Positions 1 through 6,506 are shown, numbered from the stretch's first letter. The stretch: DNA of 12,536 nucleotides from CAWEHQ01 sp051001995 (GCA_051001995.1 JBPCMT010000143.1:1-12536); one strand, 5' to 3'. A program made the numbers and translations. Notes: generated by a model from the letters alone, not told the origin.

Positions 1-61
1 CGGCGGCTGCGACCGCCGTGGCGAGCGCGCCCGCCAGAAGTCGCGACGAGCCGGCGCTCAT
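1..61 (-). CDS. N-terminus of an exported or membrane protein, partial at left edge
   Basis: Reading leftward from an ATG at 61-59, the 20 visible codons give MSAGSSRLLAGALATAVAAA. This is a short polar start followed by an Ala/Leu/Val-rich run that looks like the beginning of a signal peptide or first membrane segment. The ATG overlaps the stop codon of the upstream two-TM gene as ATGA (bases 58-61), the same kind of translational coupling used elsewhere in this window, and this supports the start. The rest of the gene lies outside the window, so no function can be given. It is probably the third gene of the set headed by the 74-residue protein. Confidence 0.6.
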   Translation of the reverse strand, partial: MSAGSSRLLAGALATAVAAA

Positions 62-738
62 GCGCGCCCCTCCGGAACCTCGCGGGCGGCGGCCCGCGCC
101 GCGTCCAGCGCCGGCCTCACCTCGCGCCCGAGCCGGCGGCGCAGCCTCCACGGCGCGCCGGAGAAGGCGTGGTTGGCGACGGTCGCGAAGCCCTCCTCGT
201 CCGCCCTCAGGGCCAGCAATAGGTGGGCAATGCGGTCAGAGGGCGGCAGCTCGGAGTCGGTCGCGGTTACGCAGAAGCAGTGCACGCGGCGGCCGCCCGG
301 CGCGAGCAGCACCGCTCCCCCCTCCCCCACGAGCCACGCCCCGAGCCGCCCGCGCTCGAGCGCGAGCCCGGTCGCCCCCTGGAGGTCGCGCTCGCGGTGG
401 GCGAGCAGGTCACCGAGAAGCCCGAGCGCCACCGGCTCTGAGCGCGGATGACGCGCCCCCTTCGGTCGCGCCACGTTCGCGCCGCGGAAGGCGTAGAGCT
501 CGGGGATGATCCAGGCGTGGGCGATGCTCGCCGCGGCGACGGGCGCGGTCAGCGGCTCGAGGTAGATCAGGAACGCGGCGACGGCGGCGAACGGGACCGT
601 GAGGGCGACCGTCCAGGCCGTCCACAGCCGGCCGATCCCGTGCAGCGCCCCGGCGCTCGCGCGGCGGCGCCATGGCACCGTCGCAAGCTCGGGCAGCCCC
701 GGGGCGGCCGCCGGCGCGGTCGTCGCGGGAGCCGGCAC
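58..738 (-). CDS. Two-TM membrane protein of unknown function, 226 aa
   Basis: I do not recognise the family. About 20 Pro/Ala-rich residues and a basic WRRR stretch (23-26) precede two hydrophobic segments at about residues 39-60 and 64-84. A soluble C-terminal part of about 140 residues follows, with an Arg/Lys-rich stretch near 86-100, a HCFC motif at 153-156, and an Arg-rich helix-like tail (198-220). The short link between the TM segments suggests a hairpin in the membrane with the C-terminal domain in the cytoplasm; that topology is inferred. The start is a GTG at 738 that directly abuts the TAG stop of the upstream 74-residue gene, so reinitiation after that stop is likely. Its own stop overlaps the ATG of the next gene as ATGA. 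A downstream start cannot be excluded. Confidence 0.8.
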   Translation of the reverse strand: MPAPATTAPAAAPGLPELATVPWRRRASAGALHGIGRLWTAWTVALTVPFAAVAAFLIYLEPLTAPVAAASIAHAWIIPELYAFRGANVARPKGARHPRSEPVALGLLGDLLAHRERDLQGATGLALERGRLGAWLVGEGGAVLLAPGGRRVHCFCVTATDSELPPSDRIAHLLLALRADEEGFATVANHAFSGAPWRLRRRLGREVRPALDAARAAAREVPEGRA

Positions 739-963
739 CTATCCGCCGGCGATCGGGCGGCGCATCAGGACGAGGTCGGCCTCGCGCGGCAGCTCGCGAA
801 CGTGCGTCGCGCGGCCCGGCCCCTCGTCGACCATCCCGATGTAGCCGGCGCCCGTCTCAGTGCGAAACGCTTCGGCCGCGCGCTGGAAAGCCACCTCGTC
901 CTCCACCGTCCACTCGGCCAGCGTGGAGTGCCCTGTCGAGTCCATCCGGATCAGTCGCGCCAT
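739..963 (-). CDS. Small protein with C-terminal Gly-Gly, possible ubiquitin/MoaD-like fold, 74 aa
   Basis: This protein has no assignable function. The ATG at 963 is preceded by a very good Shine-Dalgarno sequence (AAGGAGG, 6-base spacer), which fixes the start. The residue pattern suggests strand (RLIRMD), strand (HSTLAEW), a helix from about 19 to 38, strand (YIGMVDE), strand (ATHVRELP) and strand (ADLVLMRRP), then the tail PIAGG. That strand-strand-helix-strand-strand order, the length and the terminal Gly-Gly recall beta-grasp proteins such as MoaD, ThiS and ubiquitin, whose diglycine tail is adenylated by E1-like enzymes. The resemblance is inferred from pattern only. Small actinobacterial proteins of similar layout are common and uncharacterised. 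The gene follows gatB by 51 bases, has a possible own -10 box in that gap, and abuts the downstream two-TM gene. Confidence 0.85.
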   Translation of the reverse strand: MARLIRMDSTGHSTLAEWTVEDEVAFQRAAEAFRTETGAGYIGMVDEGPGRATHVRELPREADLVLMRRPIAGG

Positions 964-969
964 TGTGAG

Positions 970-976
970 CCTCCTT
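970..976 (-). promoter_or_regulatory. Strong Shine-Dalgarno site of the 74-aa gene
   Basis: The minus strand reads AAGGAGG, followed by six bases (ctcaca) and the ATG at 963. It is a seven-base match to the anti-Shine-Dalgarno sequence at ideal spacing. The only other good site in the window is the GGAGG before gatB, so this gene is set up for efficient independent translation. Confidence 0.85.
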
Positions 977-992
977 GGAAAAGCTTGCCCCG

Positions 993-998
993 ATGATA
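993..998 (-). promoter_or_regulatory. Possible -10 box of the 74-aa gene (TATCAT)
   Basis: The minus strand carries TATCAT, five of six matches to TATAAT, in the gap between the gatB stop and the 74-residue gene. A start of transcription about seven bases downstream would give a leader of roughly 20-24 bases that contains the AAGGAGG site. No convincing -35 hexamer is seen 16-18 bases upstream, so this is a weak call. Confidence 0.35.
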
Positions 999-1014
999 CG
1001 CGCGCCAGTCGCGT

Positions 1015-2481
1015 TCAGGAGCCGATCCGCTCGCGGATCATGCGCTGGACCTCCCCGCCGTCGGCGCGCCCCTTCGTCTCGCGCATGACCGCGCCGACGA
1101 TCGCGCCGATCGCCTTGCCGTTGCCGCCGCGGACCTGCTCCACCGCGTCTCGGTTCGAGGCCACGGCCCGGTCCACGATCTCGCCGAGCTCGTCGGCGTC
1201 CGCGAGCGCCAGTCCCCGCTCGGCGACCAGCTGCTCCGGGTCGCCGCCGTGCTCGGCCATCGCGTCGAGCACCTGCTTGGCGGCCGACTGCGAGACGGCC
1301 CGCGACGAGACCATGCCGGCAAGCCTCGCGAGCGCGGCCGGCGTGACCGGCGAATCGGCCGGCTCGCGGTCGCCGAGTCGAGGCACAAGCTCGACGGTCA
1401 CCCAGCTGGCGAGCGTCTGCGCGTCCGCGGCCGCGGCGCCATCGCCGGCGGCGCCGCCGTTCGCCGCGAGCGCCGCCTCGAAGAAGTCGCCGAGCTCGCC
1501 GCGGTAGGCAAGCAGCCGCGCGGTGTCGGCCGACAGCTCGAGCTCTCGCTCGAGCCGCTCCGCGCGCTCGGCGGGAAGCTCTGGCAGCGCGGCGCGGGCG
1601 CGCTCTAGCATCGGCTCGGTGGGGGCGAGCGGGACGAGGTCGGGCTCCGGGAAGTAGCGGTAGTCGTGTGCCTCCTCCTTCGAGCGCAGCGACGTGAGCG
1701 CCCCCGTGCGCGGGTCGAAGTGGAGCGTGTCCGGGGTCACCTCGCCGCCTGCGCGCACGACCTCCTCCTGGCGGGCCACCTCGGCCTCGATGCCGCGCTG
1801 GAGGAACCGGAAGGAGTTCATGTTCTTGAGCTCGGCCTTGACCCCGAGCGTCGCCTGGCCGACCGGCCTGATCGACACGTTCGCGTCGCAGCGCAGCGAA
1901 CCCTCCTCCATGTTCACGTCGGAGACCCCGAGCCGCTTCAGCGTCGCGCGCAGCAGGCGCAGCCACTCGGCTGCCTCGGCGGCCGAGCGCAGGTCCGGCT
2001 CGGTGACGACCTCGACCAGCGGCGTGCCGCCGCGGTTGAAGTCCACCGCGGAGCCCGACGCGCTGTGGATCCTTCCCGACGCCCCGGCGTGCACGAGCTT
2101 CGCCGCGTCCTCCTCGAGGTGGGCGCGGTGGACGCGCACGTCGCCGAGACGGCCGTCGCGGGCCAGCGGAACGTCGTACTGGGAGATCTGGTAGTTCTTG
2201 GCCTGGTCGGGATAGAAGTAGCTCTTGCGGTGAAAGAGCGAGCGGGGCGCGATCCGGCAATCGAGCGCCAGCCCGATCATCAGGCCGTAGTGCACGGCCT
2301 CCGCGTTGAGGACCGGGAGCACGCCGGGGTGGCCGAGGCACACCGGGCAGGTCCGGCTGTTGGGCTCCTCGCCGAACGACAGCGCGCAGCCGCAGAACAT
2401 CTTCGTCCGCGTCGAGAGCTGGACGTGGATCTCGAGCCCGATCACCGGCTCGTAGCGGCGCTCGGCGGCCGGCTCAGGCAC
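1015..2481 (-). CDS. gatB: Asp-tRNA(Asn)/Glu-tRNA(Gln) amidotransferase subunit B
   Basis: GatB activates the misacylated Glu-tRNA(Gln) or Asp-tRNA(Asn) side chain and receives ammonia from GatA. The 488 residues match the usual family length. The N-terminal part has the zinc-site cysteines C30, C32, C45 and C48 and the family run HRKSYFYPDQAKNYQIS (84-100). Further on are the VDFNRGGTPL, ELKNMNSF and DYRYFPEPDL signatures. The C-terminal 150 or so residues form the YqeY-like tRNA-binding tail. The start is GTG at 2481, overlapping the end of gatA by eight bases, with GGAGG six bases upstream inside gatA. It is the last gene of the operon. A 6-bp inverted repeat, GATCCG/CGGATC, lies just before the stop. 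Nothing looks broken. Confidence 0.98.
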   Translation of the reverse strand: MPEPAAERRYEPVIGLEIHVQLSTRTKMFCGCALSFGEEPNSRTCPVCLGHPGVLPVLNAEAVHYGLMIGLALDCRIAPRSLFHRKSYFYPDQAKNYQISQYDVPLARDGRLGDVRVHRAHLEEDAAKLVHAGASGRIHSASGSAVDFNRGGTPLVEVVTEPDLRSAAEAAEWLRLLRATLKRLGVSDVNMEEGSLRCDANVSIRPVGQATLGVKAELKNMNSFRFLQRGIEAEVARQEEVVRAGGEVTPDTLHFDPRTGALTSLRSKEEAHDYRYFPEPDLVPLAPTEPMLERARAALPELPAERAERLERELELSADTARLLAYRGELGDFFEAALAANGGAAGDGAAAADAQTLASWVTVELVPRLGDREPADSPVTPAALARLAGMVSSRAVSQSAAKQVLDAMAEHGGDPEQLVAERGLALADADELGEIVDRAVASNRDAVEQVRGGNGKAIGAIVGAVMRETKGRADGGEVQRMIRERIGS

Positions 2482-3940
2482 CGGGTCCCTCCCCTGCGTG
2501 GCGCCCGTCCGCGATCACCGGTACGCCCTCGAAGCCGATCGCCAGCTCGATCGCGCGGGCGGCCTCGAGCAGGCGGTTCTCGCTGAAGGCCGGCCCGGCC
2601 AGCTGGAGGCCAACGGGAAGGCCGCCCGACAGGCCGGCGGGGATCGAGATCGCGGGGATGCCGGCCAGCGACATCGGCACCGTGCAGTAGTCGGACATGT
2701 ACATCGCGAGCGGGTCGCCCGTGCGCTCCCCGAGCCGGAACGCGACGCTCGGGGAGGTCGGCGTGACGATCAGGTCCACGCGCTCAAAGGCCGCCGCGAA
2801 GTCCTCGGCGATCTTCGTCCTGACCCGCTGCGCCCGCCCGTAGTAGGCGTCGTAGTAGCCGGAGGAGAGCGCGTAGGTGCCGAGCATGATCCGGCGCTTG
2901 ACCTCGTCCCCGAACCCGCTCTCGCGCGTCCGCTCGTATAGCGAGGCGAGGTCGCCGTCGCCGTCGCGCTGGCCGTAGCGAACGCCGTCGTAGCGGGCGA
3001 GGTTGGCGCTGGCCTCCGCCGGCGCCAGCACGTAGTAGGCGGCGAGCCCGTGCTCGGCGTGAGGGAGCGACACCTCCTCCACGGAGCCACCCAGGTCCTC
3101 GATCCGCTCGATCGCGCGCTCGAGCACCTTGAGCACGCCCGGCTCGATGCCCTCGCTCTCCGACGCGAGCTGCGGCGGCACGCCGAAGCGCACGCCATCG
3201 AGCCGCTCGCGGCCCGGCAGCGCGATCGCCTCGGGATGATCGAGCGAGGTCGAGTCGCACGGGTCCCGGCCGACCATGTGGCGGTAGAGCAGCGCGGCGT
3301 CGGTGACGTCGCGGGTGATCGGGCCCGCCTGGTCGAACGAGGAGGCGAACGCGATCATTCCGTAACGCGACACCGAGCCGTAGGTCGGCTTGAGTCCGAC
3401 GAGGCCGCAGAGGGCGGCCGGCTGGCGAACAGAGCCGCCGGTGTCGGTGCCGATCGACCACGGCGCGAGCCCCGCCGCCACCGCCGCGGCGGAGCCGCCC
3501 GAGGACCCTCCCGGCACGCGCTCGCGGTCCCACGGGTTGCGGACGGCGCCGTAGGGCGAGTTCTCGTTCGAGGATCCCATCGCGAACTCGTCCATGTTGG
3601 TCTTGCCGAGCATCGGCGCCCCCGCGGCGACCAGCCGCTCGACGACCGTGGCCGTGTACGGCGGGCGGTAGCCCTCGAGGATCCTCGAGGCGGCGGTGCT
3701 CGGGACACCCTCGACGCAGAAGATGTCCTTGATCGCGAGCGGGACGCCCGCGAGCGGCGCGTCGGAGTCGGTGGACCCGGGTCCGCGTTCGGCCACGCTG
3801 AGGAACGCGCCGAGATCGTCGGCCTCGGCGCGGCGGCGGTAGACGTCGAAGAGCTCGGACGCCGACAGCTCTCCGGCGCGGATCTCCTCCGCCGCCCGGG
3901 CGCCGGTCAGGCCCACCACCTCGTTCGACGGGGTCGCCAC
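2474..3940 (-). CDS. gatA: Asp-tRNA(Asn)/Glu-tRNA(Gln) amidotransferase subunit A
   Basis: GatA is the glutaminase subunit that releases ammonia for transamidation in GatB. It is 488 residues long, as expected, and carries the amidase signature GGSSGGSAAAVAAG. The Ser-cisSer-Lys triad is intact by alignment to the known S. aureus enzyme spacing: K71 (in VPLAIKDIF), S146 (in GGSSGGS) and S170 (in TDTGGSVRQ). The family motifs LGKTNMDEFAMGSS (111-124) and GLKPTYGSVSRYG are also present. The start is GTG at 3940, placed immediately after the gatC TAG stop with no gap, so translation is probably coupled. The 3' end overlaps gatB by eight bases. Confidence 0.98.
   Translation of the reverse strand: MATPSNEVVGLTGARAAEEIRAGELSASELFDVYRRRAEADDLGAFLSVAERGPGSTDSDAPLAGVPLAIKDIFCVEGVPSTAASRILEGYRPPYTATVVERLVAAGAPMLGKTNMDEFAMGSSNENSPYGAVRNPWDRERVPGGSSGGSAAAVAAGLAPWSIGTDTGGSVRQPAALCGLVGLKPTYGSVSRYGMIAFASSFDQAGPITRDVTDAALLYRHMVGRDPCDSTSLDHPEAIALPGRERLDGVRFGVPPQLASESEGIEPGVLKVLERAIERIEDLGGSVEEVSLPHAEHGLAAYYVLAPAEASANLARYDGVRYGQRDGDGDLASLYERTRESGFGDEVKRRIMLGTYALSSGYYDAYYGRAQRVRTKIAEDFAAAFERVDLIVTPTSPSVAFRLGERTGDPLAMYMSDYCTVPMSLAGIPAISIPAGLSGGLPVGLQLAGPAFSENRLLEAARAIELAIGFEGVPVIADGRHAGEGPGA
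2488..2492 (-). promoter_or_regulatory. Ribosome binding site of gatB
   Basis: The minus strand has GGAGG within a longer G-rich run, six bases before the GTG start of gatB and inside the last codons of gatA. It supports GTG at 2481 as the gatB start rather than a later codon. Confidence 0.65.
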
Positions 3941-4225
3941 CTACGCGCCCGGGCTGGGTACGCCGAAGCCGCCCTCGAGCGGATCCGGCGCCCCTGCGAG
4001 CGCCCGCTCGCGCGAGAGGCTCGGCCGCGGCTCGTCGGAGCGCAGGACGTTCTCCAGCGGCACGGCGTGCGAGGTCGGCTCCACATCGGCCAGATCGAGC
4101 TCGCCGATCTTCTCGATGTGGTCGAGCACCGACGACAGCTCGCGCGCCATCCGGTCGATCTCCTCGCCGCTCAGCCGCAGGCGGGCGAGCCGGGCCACGT
4201 GGAGGACCTCGTCGCGCTCGATCAC
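3941..4225 (-). CDS. gatC: Asp-tRNA(Asn)/Glu-tRNA(Gln) amidotransferase subunit C
   Basis: GatC is the small subunit that wraps around and stabilises the GatA-GatB interface. At 94 residues it has the typical family size and shape. The N-terminal DEVLHVARLARLRLSGEEID is the classic signature, followed by the helix with LSSVLDHIEKIGELD, then DVEPTSHAV and the LRSDEPRPSLSRE segment with a C-terminal 'AP/P' region. The start is GTG at 4225, sharing GTGA with the stop of the upstream membrane protein gene. No Shine-Dalgarno sequence is visible, consistent with coupling. The TAG stop abuts the gatA start. Confidence 0.97.
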   Translation of the reverse strand: MIERDEVLHVARLARLRLSGEEIDRMARELSSVLDHIEKIGELDLADVEPTSHAVPLENVLRSDEPRPSLSRERALAGAPDPLEGGFGVPSPGA

Positions 4226-4773
4226 GCGAGCTGTGTGCGCGCTGACTCGCGTTCGGCGCGCTCGGTGCGCGCGGCACGAGCTGCTCCGAACGCGAGGATG
4301 CCCAGCGCCAGGAGCGCGAATGGCGCCCCGACCTCGACCTCGCCGCCCACCTCAGACCCGCCCACATCGATGATCCTGATGGCGACCGCCAGCGCGGTCA
4401 CCGCGGCGACGCCGGCCGCAAGCGTGCTGGCCGCGAGCGGGCCCGGAGTCCGCCGGTCGGCCGCCCGCAGCGCCGCGGCCGCGATGGCCAGGGCAATCGT
4501 CGCCAGGAGCATCAGGAGCACGATCCGATCCGCCGCCTCGCTCGCCTCCCAGGCGTTGTCCTCGTTGAGCTCGGCCAGCGTGCTGCTGCTCTCGAGCACC
4601 TCGCGGTCGATGTCGCCCTGAGGGCCGGAGGCGGGGTCGCCGGTGATCTGCTCGGTGCGGCGGGCGTCCTCGCCCTCCTCCGTCGTGTACCAGTCCATGG
4701 CCATCACGGCCAGCAGGACGAGCGCGGCCACCGCCGCGATCACGTGCCCGCGGCTCAGGCGAAGGAAGGTCAC
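4222..4773 (-). CDS. Four-TM membrane protein, second of a tandem pair, 183 aa
   Basis: The family is unknown to me. I set the start at the GTG at 4773, which overlaps the stop of the upstream 173-residue gene as GTGA. The frame is open further upstream, but there it reads out of phase through that gene as an Arg-rich shadow. Hydrophobic segments lie at about 11-29, 84-104, 112-134 and 147-167. The first ends in MDWYTTEE. A polar, acidic loop of about 50 residues follows, and the tail is charged. The plan (short N-terminus, TM1 ending in an aromatic pair, loop, three more TM segments) mirrors its neighbour, so the two may be old paralogues. The stop overlaps the gatC start, tying its expression to GatCAB. 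Confidence 0.8.
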   Translation of the reverse strand: MTFLRLSRGHVIAAVAALVLLAVMAMDWYTTEEGEDARRTEQITGDPASGPQGDIDREVLESSSTLAELNEDNAWEASEAADRIVLLMLLATIALAIAAAALRAADRRTPGPLAASTLAAGVAAVTALAVAIRIIDVGGSEVGGEVEVGAPFALLALGILAFGAARAARTERAERESARTQLA

Positions 4774-5291
4774 GAGCGCTCCCGCGCCTGTGGGCCCGGG
4801 CCCGGACCGTCCGGGACCGGTAGAGGCTCGGGCCCACTGCGCTCGGAGGTCCGAGACAGCGTTGCCTCGATGCCGGGCTTCGGACGAACGCCGAAGCCCT
4901 CGTCGCGCATGCTCAGCAGGGCGCCGATGGTGACGCCGGCCGTCGCCGCCAGCCCGAGCAGCGCAAACAGCGGCTCGAAGCTCTGACCCGGAGGACTGAG
5001 GACGCTGACCAGCACCCAGATCGTGACCGGGATTCCGAGCAGGACCGTGAGCGTCGCCCACCCGACCGGGATCGCCGGCGCGTGCGCGGCCATCTGTGCG
5101 ATGAGAAGGCCGATACCCGCGAGCGCGAGGGTCACGAGCAGGAGGTCGAGCACCGCGAACGCCTCGAACGCGATCTCGTCCACGTTGCGACCGCTCGTCG
5201 CCCGAAACCAGGGCAGAAACAGGGTGACGAGGAGCACCGCGCCGGCGGCGCCGGCGACGATCTCGCCGAGTCGGGGAGGCTTCAGACGCAT
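4770..5291 (-). CDS. Four-TM membrane protein, first gene of the gat operon, 173 aa
   Basis: No function is recognised. The ATG at 5291 gives MRLKPPRLGE before a first hydrophobic segment at about 11-28 that ends in LFLPWF. Further segments lie at about 46-68, 76-98 and 106-127. The last 45 residues are Pro/Gly/charged and likely cytoplasmic. A TACGCT box lies seven bases upstream of the ATG and no Shine-Dalgarno is present, so the transcript may be leaderless and this may be the promoter-proximal gene of the whole gat operon. Small four-TM proteins with an aromatic pair closing TM1 occur widely in high-GC actinobacteria as hypotheticals. The gene is joined to the next by a GTGA overlap. Confidence 0.8.
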   Translation of the reverse strand: MRLKPPRLGEIVAGAAGAVLLVTLFLPWFRATSGRNVDEIAFEAFAVLDLLLVTLALAGIGLLIAQMAAHAPAIPVGWATLTVLLGIPVTIWVLVSVLSPPGQSFEPLFALLGLAATAGVTIGALLSMRDEGFGVRPKPGIEATLSRTSERSGPEPLPVPDGPGPGPQARERS

Positions 5292-5298
5292 CCGGCGC

Positions 5299-5304
5299 AG
5301 CGTA
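5299..5304 (-). promoter_or_regulatory. Possible -10 box of the gat operon (TACGCT)
   Basis: TACGCT fits TAnnnT and is followed by seven bases and then the ATG at 5291. That spacing would put the transcription start at or next to the start codon. There is no evident -35 element. The same layout occurs before pcrA, qng1 and cysK, which raises confidence above that of a single match. Confidence 0.4.
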
Positions 5305-5415
5305 GCGGCGGCGGCGCGTGGCGTGAGCCGGTCGCGGCGCGACTACCACCTCCGCGAGCGCGCCGACGCGAGGGCGCGGATCGCCTCCGCCACGCGCGCG
5401 GCGTGCACGATCACC

Positions 5416-5470
5416 TTTCCGCGAGATGGTCAGAACGGGTGAGCATCCTTTCTGACCATTTCTCGGAGAG
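5416..5470 (+). repeat. Imperfect inverted repeat A (long hairpin)
   Basis: The arms ATGGTCAGAA (5426-5435) and TTCTGACCAT (5450-5459) pair perfectly. The outer stem continues through 5419-5425 with 5460-5466, with one C/U mismatch and one G-U pair. The inner stem adds 5437-5440 with 5445-5448, closing on a GAGC loop, with one mismatch at 5436/5449. The core arm resembles the arm of repeat B downstream, and the near-consensus is CGAGAARTGGTC. The repeat could be an operator, a REP-like element or part of an RNA. No run of U follows, so it is not a classical terminator. Confidence 0.75.
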
Positions 5471-5516
5471 ACGATCCGCCGCACAGGCAGACTTCGACGG
5501 CGACAGGCACCACATC

Positions 5517-5570
5517 GCTTCGGCGAAATGGCTGGTTGAGACCGCGGTCTTGATCGACCACTTCTCGAAG
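5517..5570 (+). repeat. Imperfect inverted repeat B (long hairpin), related to A
   Basis: The stem pairs CTTCG (5518-5522) with CGAAG (5566-5570) and continues inward to the perfect palindrome AGACCGCGGTCT at 5539-5550. There are only two mismatches, one bulged base (5524) and five G-U pairs when read as plus-strand RNA. On the minus strand those G-U pairs become A-C mismatches, so the plus-strand transcript folds better. The arms match repeat A: left TTCGGCGAAATGG against TTCCGCGAGATGG, right GACCACTTCTCG against GACCATTTCTCG. The TGG cores of A and B are 102 bases apart. A shared ACTTCGA follows each hairpin, 23 and 31 bases after it. Confidence 0.75.
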
Positions 5571-5636
5571 CAGGTCAGGACGCCACGGCCGCCTGGGATG
5601 ACTTCGATGCGGCTAACGGGGAGGGTTGACGCGCGC

Positions 5637-5655
5637 CGCCGGACGTCAGCCGGCG
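5637..5655 (-). terminator. Possible hairpin at the folD stop codon
   Basis: A 6-bp GC stem (CGCCGG with CCGGCG) closes a 7-base loop that contains the folD TGA. There is no U-rich tail. It might slow transcription or protect the 3' end, but similar short GC stems arise easily in DNA of this composition. Confidence 0.3.
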
Positions 5656-6506
5656 AGCCCGCGCGCCGCGAGCAGCGTGTTGCGCAGCAGCATCGCGATC
5701 GTCATCGGCCCGACGCCGCCGGGCACCGGCGTGATCGCCCGCGCCCGCGCCGCGACCGACTCGAAGTCCACGTCGCCCACGAGCCCGGCGTCGGTGCGGT
5801 TGGTGCCGACGTCGATCACCGTGGCGCCCTCGCGCACCATGTCGCCGTCGATCAGGCCCGGGCGGCCGGCGGCGGCGACGAGCACGTCGGCGCGGCGGCA
5901 GACCGCTACGAGGTCGCGTGTGCGCGAGTGACAGGTGGTGACGGTGGCATCCTCGCCGACAAGCAGGGCCGCGAGCGGCCTGCCGACGAGGTCCGAGCGC
6001 CCGACCACGACCGCCTCCGCGCCGCGCAGCTCGGTTCCGGCCGCGCGCAGGAGCTCGATCACCCCCGCCGGTGTGCACGGCACGAGGCCGGGCTGGCCCT
6101 TCATCAGCCGGCCGGCGTTGACCGGGGTGAGCCCGTCGACGTCCTTCGCCGGGTCGATCAAGGCGGTCATCGCGTCGGCGTCGATCTGCTCGGGGACCGG
6201 GAGCTGGAGCAGGACCCCGTGGACCTTCGGGTCGCCGTTCAGGCGCACCAGCAGCTGCGCCAGCTCGTCCTGCGCTGTCGCGCCGTCGAGCTCGCGGTGG
6301 AAGGAGGCGATCCCCGCCTCGGCGCAGGCCTCGCGCTTGCGCCGCACGTAGATGTGCGATGCCGGATCGTCGCCCACCAGCACGGTGGCGAGGCCCGGCT
6401 GCATGCCGGTCGCGGAAACGAGCTCCGCGACCTCCGACCGCACCCGCTCGCGGACGCCGCCGGCCACGGCCTTGCCGTCGATCACCGACGCTCGGATGGC
6501 GCTCAC
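5646..6506 (-). CDS. folD: Bifunctional methylene-THF dehydrogenase/methenyl-THF cyclohydrolase
   Basis: FolD interconverts 5,10-methylene-THF and 10-formyl-THF through methenyl-THF in the cytoplasm, using NADP. Starting from the GTG at 6506, the protein is 286 residues, the normal family length. Catalytic-site features are intact: Y53 and K57 in HIYVRRK, QLPVP (101-105), and the KDVDGLTPVNAG signature (121-132). The Rossmann nucleotide site follows with VVVGRSDLVGRPLA (166-179), and the C-terminal signature PVPGGVGPMTIAMLL is at 260-274. The GTG shares GTGA with the pcrA stop, so the two are co-transcribed. The frame is open further upstream inside pcrA, but nothing there resembles FolD. Confidence 0.97.
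   Translation of the reverse strand: MSAIRASVIDGKAVAGGVRERVRSEVAELVSATGMQPGLATVLVGDDPASHIYVRRKREACAEAGIASFHRELDGATAQDELAQLLVRLNGDPKVHGVLLQLPVPEQIDADAMTALIDPAKDVDGLTPVNAGRLMKGQPGLVPCTPAGVIELLRAAGTELRGAEAVVVGRSDLVGRPLAALLVGEDATVTTCHSRTRDLVAVCRRADVLVAAAGRPGLIDGDMVREGATVIDVGTNRTDAGLVGDVDFESVAARARAITPVPGGVGPMTIAMLLRNTLLAARGLAG

Larger units (their letters stand above)
5292..5645. other. Long intergenic region with paired inverted repeats
   Basis: About 354 bases separate folD from the gat operon, and no convincing gene lies here. The half next to the gat operon (5292-5410) is GC-rich and holds only the TACGCT box. The middle (about 5411-5580) is visibly less GC-rich than everything around it and contains the two related hairpins. 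On the plus strand a frame opens at GTG 5403 and contains two similar segments, DHFSE and DHFSK, 34 codons apart. It runs on antisense through folD without a sensible stop, so I do not call it a gene. A decayed coding remnant remains possible. Confidence 0.7.

Noticed and set aside
1024..1039. Palindrome GATCCGC-tc-GCGGATC at the 3' end of gatB
   Set aside because: It is inside the coding sequence, has no U tract, and could result from ordinary codon choice, so I mention it under gatB but do not call a terminator.
3050..4621. Plus-strand open frame of more than 500 codons antisense to gatA, gatC and the membrane protein
   Set aside because: Clear gatA and gatC motifs lie on the other strand in this interval. 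The plus-strand translation has no recognisable domain and skewed composition.
5416..5470. Classical Rho-independent terminator of folD
   Set aside because: The hairpin lies about 175 bases past the folD stop, has no U tract on the minus strand, and folds slightly better as plus-strand RNA.
4774..5484. Upstream extension of the 183-residue membrane protein
   Set aside because: It would run out of frame through the 173-residue four-TM gene, and its translation there is an Arg/Pro-rich shadow. The GTG at 4773 in a GTGA overlap is the better start.
5416..5620. CRISPR array
   Set aside because: There are only two diverged palindromic units, without uniform spacers, and no cas genes nearby.
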